64,000 bases of DNA from Pollenia angustigena (taxonomy: Eukaryota; Arthropoda; Insecta; Diptera; Polleniidae). The stretch is taken from assembly GCA_930367215.1 (NCBI GenBank), contig OV884056.1:195093310-195157309 (forward strand), in the 5' to 3' direction. Positions 13,108 to 25,424 of the stretch are shown one piece after another; within the stretch, counting starts at the first letter, position 1, and every line of letters starts with the position of its first letter. Made by a program: the position numbers and the translations under genes. The notes below the pieces were generated by a model. It had not been told where the DNA came from, ran no database searches, and worked only from the letters and a program-made list of their open reading frames with translations.

Positions 13108-16100
13108 GTTTTTCTTGAAAACTAGAAGAGCTAGAGCAAAAATAACGAAAATCCGTGATCACTTGTATTTTCATATAAAAATTGAGTTTCTTAGGATTTT
13201 TATATGAAAAACTTTAAATGCGTTTTTCTTGAAAACTAGAAGAGCTAGAGCAAAAATAACGAAAATCCGTGATCACTTGTATTTTCATATAAAAATTGAG
13301 TTTCTTAGGATTTTTATATGAAAAACTTTAAATGCGTTTTTCTTGAAAACTAGAAGAGCTAGAGCAAAAATAACGAACATCCGTGATCACTTGTATTTTC
13401 ATATAAATATTGAGTTTCTTAGGATTTTTATATGAAAAACTTTAAATGCGTTTTTCTTGAAAACTAGAAGAGCTAGAGCAAAAATAACGAAAATCCGTGA
13501 TCACTTGTATTTTCATATAAAAATTGTGTTTCTTAGGATTTTTGTATGAAAAACTTTAAATGCGTTTTTCTTGAAAACTAGAAGAGCTAGAGCAAAAATA
13601 ACGAAAATCCGTGATCACTTGTATTTTCATATAAAAATTGAGTTTCTTAGGATTTTTATATGAAAAACTTTAAAAGCGTTTTTCTTGAAAACTAGAAGAG
13701 CTGGAGCAAAAATAACGAAAATCCGTGATAACTTGTATTTTCATATAAAAATTGAGTTTCTTAGGATTTTTATATGAAAAACTTTAAATGCGTTTTTCTT
13801 GAAAACTAGAAGAGCTAGAGCAAAAATAACGAAAATCCGTGATCACTTGTATTTTCATATAAAAATTGAGTTTCTTAGGATTTTTATATGAAAAACTTTA
13901 AATGCGTTTTTCTTGAAAACTAGAAGAGCTAGAGCAAAAATAACGAAAATCCGTGATCACTTGTATTTTCATATAAAAATTGAGTTTCTTAGGATTTTTA
14001 TATGAAAAACTTTAAATGCGTTTTTCTTGAAAACTAGAAGAGCTAGAGCAAAAATAACGAAAATCCGTGATCACTTGTATTTTCATATAAAAATTGAGTT
14101 TCTTAGGATTTTTATATGAAAAACTTTAAATGCGTTTTTCTTGAAAACTAGAAGAGCTAGAGCAAAAATAACGAAAATCCGTGATCACTTGTATTTTCAT
14201 ATAAAAATTGAGTTTCTTAGGATTTTTATATGAAAAACTTTAAATGCGTTTTTCTTGAAAACTAGAAGAGCTAGAGCAAAAATAACGAAAATCCGTGATC
14301 ACTTGTATTTTCATATAAAAATTGAGTTTCTTAGGATTTTTATATGAAAAACTTTAAATGCGTTTTTCTTGAAAACTAGAAGAGCTAGAGCAAAAATAAC
14401 GAAAATCCGTGATCACTTGTATTTTCATATAAAAATTGAGTTTCTTAGGATTTTTATATGAAAAACTTTAAATGCGTTTTTCTTGAAAACTAGAAGAGCT
14501 AGAGCAAAAATAACGAAAATTATTTTCATATAAAAATTGAGTTTCTTAGGATTTTTATATGAAAAACTTTAAAAGCGTTTTTCTTGAAAACTAGAAGAGC
14601 TGGAGCAAAAATAACGAAAATCCGTGATAACTTGTATTTTCATATAAAAATTGAGTTTCTTAGGATTTTTATATGAAAAACTTTAAATGCGTTTTTCTTG
14701 AAAACTAGAAGAGCTAGAGCAAAAATAACGAAAATCCGTGATCACTTGTATTTTCATATAAAAATTGAGTTTCTTAGGATTTTTATATGAAAAACTTTAA
14801 ATGCGTTTTTCTTGAAAACTAGAAGAGCTAGAGCAAAAATAACGAAAATCCGTGATCACTTGTATTTTCATATAAAAATTGAGTTTCTTAGGATTTTGAT
14901 ATGAAAAACTTTAAATGCGTTTTTCTTGAAAACTAGAAGAGCTAGAGCAAAAATAACGAAAATCCGTGATCACTTGTATTTTCATATAAAAATTGAGTTT
15001 CTTAGGATTTTTATATGAAAAACTTTAAATGCGTTTTTCTTGAAAACTAGAAGACCTAGAGCAAAAATAACGAAAATCCGTGATCACTTGTATTTTCATA
15101 TAAAAATTGTGTTTCTTAGGATTTTTGTATGAAAAACTTTAAATGCGTTTTTCTTGAAAACTAGAAGAGCTAGAGCAAAAATAACGAAAATCCGTGATTA
15201 CTTGTATTTTCATATACAAATTGAGTTTCTTAGGATTTTTATATGAAAAACTTTAAATGCGTTTTTCTTGAAAACTAGAAGAGCTAGAGCAAAAATAACG
15301 AAAATCCGTGATCACTTGTATTTTCATATAAAAATTGAGTTTCTTAGGATTTTTATATGAAAAACTTTAAATGCGTTTTTCTTGAAAACTAGAAGAGCTA
15401 GAGCAAAAATAACGAAAATCCGTGATCACTTGTATTTTCATATAAAAATTGTGTTTCTTAGGATTTTTGTATGAAAAACTTTAAATGCGTTTTTCTTGAA
15501 AACTAGAAGAGCTAGAGCAAAAATAACGAAAATCCGTGATCACTTATATTTTCATATAAAAATTGTGTTTCTTAGGATTTTTGTATGAAAAACTTTAAAT
15601 GCGTTTTTCTTGAAAACTAGAAGAGCTAGAGCAAAAATGACGAAAATCCGTGATCACTTGTATTTTCATATAAAAATTGAGTTTCTTAGGATTTTTATAT
15701 GAAAAACTTTAAATGCGTTTTTCTTGAAAACTAGAAGAGCTGGAGCAAAAATAACGAAAATCCGTGATCACTTGTATTTTCATATAAAAATTGAGTTTCT
15801 TAGGATTTTTATATGAAAAACTTTAAATGCGTTTTTCTTGAAAACTAGAAGAGCTAGAGCAAAAATAACGAAAATCCGTGATCACTTGTATTTTCATATA
15901 AAAATTGAGTTTCTTAGGATTTTTATATGAAAAACTTTAAATGCGTTTTTCTTGAAAACTAGAAGAGCTAGAGCAAAAATAACGAAAATCCGTGATCACT
16001 TGTATTTTCATATAAAAATTGTGTTTCTTAGGATTTTTGTATGAAAAACTTTAAATGCGTTTTTCTTGAAAACTAGAAGAGCTAGAGCAAAAATAACGAA

Positions 16101-19100
16101 AATCCGTGATCACTTATATTTTCATATAAAAATTGTGTTTCTTAGGATTTTTGTATGAAAAACTTTAAATGCGTTTTTCTTGAAAACTAGAAGAGCTAGA
16201 GCAAAAATAACGAAAATCCGTGATCACTTATATTTTCATATAAAAATTGTGTTTCTTAGGATTTTTGTATGAAAAACTTTAAATGCGTTTTTCTTGAAAA
16301 CTAGAAGAGCTAGAGCAAAAATGACGAAAATCCGTGATCACTTGTATTTTCATATAAAAATTGAGTTTCTTAGGATTTTTATATGAAAAACTTTAAATGC
16401 GTTTTTCTTGAAAACTAGAAGAGCTGGAGCAAAAATAACGAAAATCCGTGATCACTTGTATTTTCATATAAAAATTGAGTTTCTTAGGATTTTTATATGA
16501 AAAACTTTAAATGCGTTTTTCTTGAAAACTAGAAGAGCTGGAGCAAAAATAACGAAAATCCGTGATCACTTGTATTTTCATATAAAAATTGTGTTTCTTA
16601 GGATTTTTGTATGAAAAACTTTAAATGCGTTTTTCTTGAAAACTAGAAGAGCTAGAGCAAAAATAACGAAAATCCGTGATCACTTGTATTTTCATATAAA
16701 AATTGAGTTTCTTAGGATTTTTGTATGAAAAACTTTAAATGCGTTTTTCTTGAAAACTAGAAGAGCTAGTGCAAAAATAACGAAAATCCGTGAACACTTG
16801 TATTTTCATATAAATATTGAGTTTTTCAGGATTTTTGTATAAAAACTTTAAATGCGTTTTTCTTGAAAACTAGAAGAGCGAGTTTTTTTTTATGAAAAAC
16901 TTTAAATGCGTTTTTCTTGAAAACTAGAAGAGAGAAAATCCGTGATCAGTCGTATTTTCATATAAAAATTGTGTTTCTTAGGATTTTTGTATGAAAAACT
17001 TTAAATGCGTTTTTCTTGAAAACTAGAAGAGCTAGAGCAAAAATAACGAAAATCCGTGATCACTTGTATTTTCATATAAAAATTGAGTTTCTTAGGATTT
17101 TTATATGAAAAACTTTAAATGCGTTTTTCTTGAAAACTAGAAGAGCTAGAGCAAAAATAACGAAAATCCGTGATCACTTGTATTTTCATATAAAAATTGA
17201 GTTTCTTAGGATTTTTGTATGAAAAACTTTATATGCGTTTTTCTTGAAAACTAAAAGAGCTAGAGCAAAAATAACGAAAATCCGTGATCACTTGTATTTT
17301 CATATAAAAATTGAGTTTCTTAGGATTTTTATATGAAAAACTTTAAATGCGTTTTTCTTGAAAACTAGAAGAGCTAGAGCAAAAATAACGAAAATCCGTG
17401 ATCACTTATATTTCCTATAAAATTGTGTTTCTTAGGATTTTTGTATGAAAAACTTTAAATGCGTTTTTCTTGAAAACTAGAAGAGCTAGAGCAAAAATAA
17501 CGAAAATCCGTGATCACTTATATTTTCATATAAAAATTGTGTTTCTTAGGATTTTTGTATGAAAAACTTTAAATGCGTTTTTCTTGAAAACTAGAAGAGC
17601 TAGAGCAAAAATGACGTGATCACTTGTATTTTCATATAAAAATTGAGTTTCTTAGGATTTTTATATGAAAAACTTTAAATGCGTTTTTCTTGAAAACTAG
17701 AAGAGCTGGAGCAAAAATAACGAAAATCCGTGATCACTTGTATTTTCATATAAAAATTGAGTTTCTTAGGATTTTTATATGAAAAACTTTAAATGCGTTT
17801 TTCTTGAAAACTAGAAGAGCTGGAGCAAAAATAACGAAAATCCGTGATCACTTGTATTTTCATATAAAAATTGTGTTTCTTAGGATTTTTGTATGAAAAA
17901 CTTTAAATGCGTTTTTCTTGAAAACTAGAAGAGCTAGAGCAAAAATAACGAAAATCCGTGATCACTTGTATTTTCATATAAAAATTGAGTTTCTTAGGAT
18001 TTTTGTATGAAAAACTTTAAATGCGTTTTTCTTGAAAACTAGAAGAGCTAGTGCAAAAATAACGAAAATCCGTGATCACTTGTATTTTCATATAAATATT
18101 GAGTTTCTTAGGATTTTTATATGAAAAACTTTAAATGCGTTTTTCTTGAAAACTAGAAGAGCTAGAGCAAAAATAACGAAAATCCGTGATCACTTTTATT
18201 TTCATATAAAAATTGAGTATCTTAGGATTTTTATATGAAAAACTTTAAATGCGTTTTTCTTGAAAACTAGAAGAGCTAGAGCAAAAATAACGAAAATCCG
18301 TGATCACTTGTATTTTCATATACAAATTGAGTTTCTCAGGATTTTTTTATGAAAAACTTTAAATGCGTTTTTCTTGAAAACTAGAAGAGCGAGTTTTTTT
18401 TTATGAAAAACTTTAAATGCGTTTTTCTTGAAAACTAGAAGAGAGAAAATCCGTGATCAGTCGTATTTTCATATAAAAATTGAATTTCTTAGGATTTTTG
18501 TATGAAAAACTTTAAATGCGTTTTTCTTGAAAACTAGAAGAGCTAGAGCAAAAATAACGAAAATCCGTGATCACTTGTATTTTCATATAAAAATTGAGTT
18601 TCTTAGGATTTTTATATGAAAAACTTTAAATGCGTTTTTCTTGAAAACTAGAAGAGCTAGAGCAAAAATAACGAAAATCCGTGATCACTTGTATTTTCAT
18701 ATAAAAATTGTGTTTCTTAGGATTTTTGTATGAAAAACTTTATATGCGTTTTTCTTGAAAACTAGAAGAGCTAGAGCAAAAATAACGAAAATCCGTGATC
18801 ACTTGTATTTTCATATAAAAATTGTGTTTCTTAGGATTTTTGTATGAAAAACTTTAAATGCGTTTTTCTTGAAAACTAGAAGAGCTAGAGCAAAAATAAC
18901 GAAAATCCGTGATCACTTGTATTTTCATATAAAAATTGAGTTTCTTAGGATTTTTATATGAAAAACTTTAAATGCGTTTTTCTTGAAAACTAGAAGAGCT
19001 AGAGCAAAAATAACGAAAATCCGTGATCACTTGTATTTTCATATAAAAATTGAGTTTCTTAGGATTTTTGTATGAAAAACTTTATATGCGTTTTTCTTGA

Positions 19101-20989
19101 AAACTAAAAGAGCTAGAGCAAAAATAACGAAAATCCGTGATCACTTGTATTTTCATATAAAAATTGAGTTTCTTAGGATTTTTATATGAAAAACTTTAAA
19201 TGCGTTTTTCTTGAAAACTAGAAGAGCTAGAGCAAAAATAACGAAAATTCGTGATCACTTATATTTTCATATAAAAATTGTGTTTCTTAGGATTTTTGTA
19301 TGAAAAACTTTAAATGCGTTTTTCTTGAAAACTAGAAGAGCTAGAGCAAAAATAACGAAAATCCGTGATCACTTATATTTTCATATAAAAATTGTGTTTC
19401 TTAGGATTTTTGTATGAAAAACTTTAAATGCGTTTTTCTTGAAAACTAGAAGAGCTAGAGCAAAAATGACGAAAATCCGTGATCACTTGTATTTTCATAT
19501 AAAAATTGAGTTTCTTAGGATTTTTATATGAAAAATTTTAAATGCGTTTTTCTTGAAAACTAGAAGAGCTGGAGCAAAAATAACGAAAATCCGTGATCAC
19601 TTGTATTTTCATATAAAAATTGAGTTTCTTAGGATTTTTATATGAAAAACTTTAAATGCGTTTTTCTTGAAAACTAGAAGAGCTGGAGCAAAAATAACGA
19701 AAATCCGTGATCACTTGTATTTTCATATAAAAATTGTGTTTCTTAGGATTTTTGTATGAAAAACTTTAAATGCGTTTTTCTTGAAAACTAGAAGAGCTAG
19801 AGCAAAAATAACGAAAATCCGTGATCACTTTTATTTTCATATAAAAATTGAGTTTCTTGGGATTTTTATATGAAAAACTTTAAATGCGTTTTTCTTGAAA
19901 ACTAGAAGAGCTAGAGCAAAAATAACGAAAATCCGTGATCACTTGTATTTTCATATAAATATTGAGTTTTTCAGGATTTTTGTATAAAAACTTTAAATGC
20001 GTTTTTCTTGAAAACTAGAAGAGCTAGAGCAAAAATAACGAAAATCCGTGATCACTTGTATTTTCATATAAAAATTGAGTTTCTTAGGATTTTTATATGA
20101 AAAACTTTAAATGCGTTTTTCTTGAAAACTAGAAGAGCTAGAGCAAAAATAACGAAAATCCGTGATCACTTGTATTTTCATATAAAAATTGTGTTTCTTA
20201 GGATTTTTGTATGAAAAACTTTAAATGCGTTTTTCTTGAAAACTAGAAGAGCTAGAGCAAAAATAACGAAAATCCGTGATCACTTGTATTTTCATATAAA
20301 AATTGAGTTTCTTAGGATTTTTATATGAAAAACTTTAAATGCGTTTTTCTTGAAAACTAGAAGAGCTAGAGCAAAAATAACGAAAATCCGTGATCACTTT
20401 TATTTTCATATAAAAATTGAGTATCTTAGGATTTTTATATGAAAAACTTTAAATGCGTTTTTCTTGAAAACTAGAAGAGCTAGAGCAAAAATAACGAAAA
20501 TCCGTGATCACTTGTATTTTCATATAAATATTGAGTTTTTCAGGATTTTTGTATAAAAACTTTAAATGCGTTTTTCTTGAAAACTAGAAGAGCTAGAGCA
20601 AAAATAACGAAAATCCGTGATCACTTGTATTTTCATATACAAATTGAGTTTCTCAGGATTTTTTTATGAAAAACTTTAAATGCGTTTTTCTTGAAAACTA
20701 GAAGAGCGAGTTTTTTTTTATGAAAAACTTTAAATGCGTTTTTCTTGAAAACTAGAAGAGAGAAAATCCGTGATCAGTCGTATTTTCATATAAAAATTGA
20801 ATTTCTTAGGATTTTTGTATGAAAAACTTTAAATGCGTTTTTCTTGAAAACTAGAAGAGCTAGAGCAAAAATAACGAAAATCCGTGATCACTTGTATTTT
20901 CATATAAAAATTGAGTTTCTTAGGATTTTTATATGAAAAACTTTAAATGCGTTTTTCTTGAAAACTAGAAGAGCTAGAGCAAAAATAAC

Positions 20990-22200
20990 GAAAATCCGTG
21001 ATCACTTGTATTTTCATATAAAAATTGTGTTTCTTAGGATTTTTGTATGAAAAACTTTATATGCGTTTTTCTTGAAAACTAGAAGAGCTAGAGCAAAAAT
21101 AACGAAAATCCGTGATCACTTGTATTTTCATATAAAAATTGTGTTTCTTAGGATTTTTGTATGAAAAACTTTAAATGCGTTTTTCTTGAAAACTAGAAGA
21201 GCTAGAGCAAAAATAACGAAAATCCGTGATCACTTGTATTTTCATATAAAAATTGAGTTTCTTAGGATTTTTATATGAAAAACTTTAAATGCGTTTTTCT
21301 TGAAAACTAGAAGAGCTAGAGCAAAAATAACGAAAATCCGTGATCACTTGTATTTTCATATAAAAATTGTGTTTCTTAGGATTTTTGTATGAAAAACTTT
21401 ATATGCGTTTTTCTTGAAAACTAGAAGAGCTAGAGCAAAAATAACGAAAATCCGTGATCACTTGTATTTTCATATAAAAATTGTGTTTCTTAGGATTTTT
21501 GTATGAAAAACTTTAAATGCGTTTTTCTTGAAAACTAGAAGAGCTAGAGCAAAAATAACGAAAATCCGTGATCACTTGTATTTTCATATAAAAATTGAGT
21601 TTCTTAGGATTTTTATATGAAAAACTTTAAATGCGTTTTTCTTGAAAACTAGAAGAGCTAGAGCAAAAATAACGAAAATCCGTGATCACTTGTATTTTCA
21701 TATAAAAATTGAGTTTCTTAGGATTTTTGTATGAAAAACTTTATATGCGTTTTTCTTGAAAACTAGAAGAGCTAGAGCAAAAATAACGAAAATCCGTGAT
21801 CACTTGTATTTTCATATAAAAATTGTGTTTCTTAGGATTTTTGTATGAAAAACTTTAAATGCGTTTTTCTTGAAAACTAGAAGAGCTAGAGCAAAAATAA
21901 CGAAAATCCGTGATCACTTGTATTTTCATATAAAAATTGAGTTTCTTAGGATTTTTATATGAAAAACTTTAAATGCGTTTTTCTTGAAAACTAGAAGAGC
22001 TAGAGCAAAAATAACGAAAATCCGTGATCACTTGTATTTTCATATAAAAATTGAGTTTCTTAGGATTTTTATATGAAAAACTTTAAATGCGTTTTTCTTG
22101 AAAACTAGAAGAGCTAGAGCAAAAATAACGAAAATCCGATTTTTGTATGAAAAACTTTATATGCGTTTTTCTTGAAAACTAGAAGAGCTAGAGCAAAAAT
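20990..22200. repeat. Higher-order repeat: 342-bp trimer at the array edge
   Basis: The variant CTTTATATGCG occurs at 21056, 21398 and 21740, exactly 342 bases (3 monomers) apart, then at 22156 after a unit that lost 40 bp (junction AAAATCCGATTTTTG near 22135). The three monomer types A, B and B' cycle in order. Confidence 0.75.
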
Positions 22201-22736
22201 AACGAAAATCCGTGATCACTTGTATTTTCATATAAAAATTGTGTTTCTTAGGATTTTTGTATGAAAAACTTTAAATGCGTTTTTCTTGAAAACTAGAAGA
22301 GCTAGAGCAAAAATAACGAAAATCCGTGATCACTTGTATTTTCATATAAAAATTGAGTTTCTAAGGATTTTTATATGAAAAACTTTAAATGCGTTTTTCT
22401 TGAAAACTAGAAGAGCTAGAGCAAAAATAACGAAAATCCGTGATCACTTGTATTTTCATATAAAAATTGTGTTTCTTAGGATTTTTGTATGAAAAACTTT
22501 AAATGCGTTTTTCTTGAAAACTAGAAGAGCTAGAGCAGAAATAACGAAAATCCGTGATCACTTTTATTTTCATATAAAAATTGAGTTTCTAAGGATTTTT
22601 ATATGAAAAACTTTAAATGCGTTTTTCTTGAAAACTAGAAGAGCTAGAGCAAAAATAACGAAAATCCGTGATCACTTGTATTTTCATATAAAAATTGAGT
22701 TTCTTATGATGATTGTATGATGAACTTTAAATGCGT

Positions 22737-22970
22737 AAAAATCCTTGGCTTTCTCTTCATCTTCCCTATTGATTTATTTAATAGTTCTTCCATAATTATG
22801 TCCGCAATGACTGGTGAGGCTGCACGCAAAAAAAACATGGTTGTGGTAAACATATTCTAAGAGCAACATATTATGATAAGATTCATGATTGTAGTCACCA
22901 TATTAAGATTATTATTGAATCATATTATGACCAAATATATTCGTAATATTAGACCATATTTGTTTCCCCT
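22737..22970. other. AT-rich spacer after the satellite edge
   Basis: The satellite decays within its last unit (about 22705-22736) and stops. This stretch is AT-rich and non-repetitive at the level I can see. I recognise no gene or element in it. Confidence 0.6.
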
Positions 22971-23134
22971 TAATCATACTATTATCCTGTTAATCATAAT
23001 AAGTTTAAAAGTAATCACATTATTGTCATGTTAATCATAATAAGTGAAGAATTTATCATATTATTGTCATGCTAATCATAATAAGATAAAAAGTAATTAT
23101 ATTATTGTCATTTTAATCATAATTATGATAAAGT
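22971..23134. repeat. 41-bp minisatellite, four copies
   Basis: Units starting at 22971, 23012, 23053 and 23094 share the core TTAATCATAATAAG and ATTATTGTCATG at exact 41-bp spacing, with several substitutions between units. No coding role is visible. Confidence 0.8.
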
Positions 23135-23855
23135 GGTGATGTCACAACAATTAAAAATAAATTAAAATTTTTTACATCAATTTTTTATTTTGTGGCACAA
23201 TTTCTTTTAATGTACATACATAAACACAATTTTTTTATTTTTTTAATTCTTTTAATTTCCCTTGTTTTCTTAATGTGGTTTAGTTTTTTTAATTGTTGTT
23301 CAACAGCTAGCTCACTAACAAATAATTCGATATTTAAAAGAAAGGACACAACAGTTTTAAAATTATTTTACAAATGGCGCTAACATAATATTATTAGGAT
23401 AAACATATTTTGTTTGCTTCTTAAGCATACTTTGACTACACGTATAGAAAGTTATCATTTCATGGTTGTAAGAAATTTAAAATGTTTTCAAAGTCACCAT
23501 TATTTAGTTGTTAGAAAAATAATTATTTTTCAGTCAACAATACTCCAATTTATAATTGTGATAAACATGTAAATGTTAACAGTAACTATAATATTGCTGA
23601 TATTTAAAAAAATATAGCAATTATTTGTGTACGACAACAATATATTGTTACAATAAACATAGTGTTGTTGCCGTAACCATGCCCAACCATATTTTTTCTC
23701 TGCGTGTGGAGATCCTATAGGCATTCCTTTATTTTGTTCATAGTATTTATCCTCATGCTTAAAATATCTTGTTTCTTTAATACAAAACAACATAAACAAC
23801 AGGTCAACTATACACAAGAATACATGTTCTAGTTATTTTAAGAAATTTCGGTATT
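23135..23855. other. AT-rich non-coding stretch
   Basis: No recognisable gene, transposon end or RNA. Short open frames here are AT-driven and show no known domain. Confidence 0.5.
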
Positions 23856-24015
23856 GTTTTAAGCAGGCGCGGATTCAGGGGGGGGGGGGGAATTTCCTTA
23901 TTTCCCTATTTCGATAATACCAGAATACCCATTAATATTACTTTTTTTTTAATGTACAAAATTTTTGCAAATCCCAGCAAGTTTTTTTTTTTATTGAATC
24001 TCTAACCAAATTTTC

Positions 24016-24835
24016 AATAAGTATCCAAATCTTAATCCTAATAGTTATTTATAAGATACTAGCTGACCCGTTCCGCGTTGCTGGCCCCAAGCAAACATTA
24101 GTGTTGTATTACCAGACGATTTAAGTTGAGCTTTAAACGAAATTTACAGCCTTTAAAATTTTCCTTCCGTAAAAACCTAAATCGGTCAAGCCGTTCTCAA
24201 GTTATGCGCTTAATAGAAAAAGTGGGCGTAGAAGTAGGCGTGATACATTTTTCTTTCGATGAAAACGTAAAATGGAATAATACGAACATTTAAAAGAAAA
24301 ATTAGTCAAATCGAAGGAGCCGTTTTTTGATTTTAGGTAAATCGAAAAAAGTGGGCGGGGCAAAATTTTCTTTCCGTAAAAACCTAAGTTTGACCATGGC
24401 AATCATTTTAAAGAAAAAATCGTTTAATAAGTATCCAAATCTTAATCATAATAGTTATTTATAAGATACTAGCTGACCCGGTCCGCGTTGCTGGCCCCAA
24501 GCAAACATTAGTGTTGTATTACCAGACGATTTAAGTTGAGCTTTAAACGAAATTTACAGCCTTTAAAATTTTCCTTCCGTAAAAACCTAAATCGGTCAAG
24601 CCGTTCTCAAGTTATGCGCTTAATAGAAAAAGTGGGCGTAGAAGTAGGCGTGATACATTTTTCTTTCGATGAAAACGTAAAATGGAATAATACGAACATT
24701 TAAAAGAAAAATTAGTCAAATCGAAGGAGCCGTTTTTTGATTTTAGGTAAATCGAAAAAAGTGGGCGGGGCAAAATTTTCTTTCCGTAAAAACCTAAGTT
24801 TGACCATGGCAATCATTTTAAAGAAAAAATCGTTT
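24016..24835. repeat. 410-bp tandem duplication spanning an insertion junction
   Basis: 24016-24425 and 24426-24835 are nearly identical; I see two differences (near 24038/24448 and 24072/24482). Each unit contains about 42 bp of hAT-element sequence plus the first 368 bp of the inserted repeat, so the duplication must post-date the insertion. Two identical 66-residue reverse-strand open frames here are by-products of the duplication. Confidence 0.9.
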
Positions 24836-25291
24836 GAATCGGTCAAGCCGTTCTCAACTTATGCACTTAATAAAAAAAATGGGCGTAAAAGTAGGCGTGG
24901 TAAATTTTTCTTTCGATGAAAACTTAAAGTTGATTAATACGAACATTTGAAAGAAAAATTAGTCAACTCGATGGAGCCGTTTTCTGATTTTAGGTAAATC
25001 GAAAAAAGTGGGCGTAAAAGTGGGCGGGGAAAATTTTTTTCCGTAAAAACCTAAGGTGGACCATGGCGATCATTTTAAAGAAAAAATCGTTCAAATCGGT
25101 CAAGCCGTTCTCAAGTTATGGTTTTTGCCACGCCCCTCCGCCCCCAGACCGAAAATCAAAAATCAGACTTCACAGTGTCACCCGCCTGAATATTCTGAAG
25201 CTTCCCTGAAAATTTCATCAAAATCGGCCCAGCCGTTTTGGAGTCCATACGTTACATACATACACACACACATCCAATTTTATATATATAG
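24058..25291. mobile_element. Non-autonomous dispersed repeat (ACTAGCTGACCCG start, TATATATATAG end)
   Basis: The sequence starts ACTAGCTGACCCG at 24058, ends in a TATATATATAG tract at 25291, and is flanked by AAGAT on both sides (24053-24057 and 25292-25296), consistent with a 5-bp target duplication. It contains diverged internal modules of roughly 250 bp (near 24590, 24836 and 25090) marked by TCGGTCAAGCCGTTCTCAA and GTGGGCG. No protein of its own is visible. I recognise the terminal motifs as typical of a repeat class common in arthropod genomes but do not assign a superfamily. It interrupts the hAT element 5' region. Confidence 0.65.
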
Positions 25292-25424
25292 AAGATTTTC
25301 AATGTGCCATCTATGTATAACCAAAGACTATACGTTTGACTTGAAAATCCGTGCGGTTGAATTATTAAAAAGCCTTAGTATTTGCAATATTTATGTATAT
25401 ATTTATGTGTTATATGAATCAAAA

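Larger units (their letters stand above)
1..22736. repeat. 114-bp satellite DNA array, about 200 head-to-tail monomers
   Basis: The same unit recurs every 114 bases (for example the string TTCATATAAAAATTGAG starts at 1, 115 and 229). Most monomers differ by only a few substitutions, with occasional short deletions (109-bp units at about 1123, 1917, 2481 and 3275; 99-bp units at about 5720 and 6276). Each monomer contains an inverted repeat, TTTTCATATAAAAAT then 13 nt then ATTTTTATATGAAAA, a second dyad GAAAAAC/GTTTTTC with a 9-nt spacer, and the palindrome GTGATCAC. Two broad sequence types alternate, one with ATTGAGTTT plus TTTATATG and one with ATTGTGTTT plus TTTGTATG, the second becoming common after about 10 kb. 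The left edge of the window lies inside the array. No coding capacity. This is typical of pericentromeric or centromeric satellite, but location on the chromosome is inference. Confidence 0.98.

Noticed and set aside
1..22736. CRISPR-like regular repeats
   Set aside because: The repeats are contiguous 114-bp monomers without unique spacers, in an evidently eukaryotic context.
23192..23383. 63-residue hydrophobic frame near the satellite edge
   Set aside because: AT-rich, no signal of conservation or domain; could be chance.
24202..24812. Two identical 66-residue reverse-strand proteins (24202-24402, 24612-24812)
   Set aside because: They are copies made by the 410-bp tandem duplication and lie in non-coding repeat sequence.
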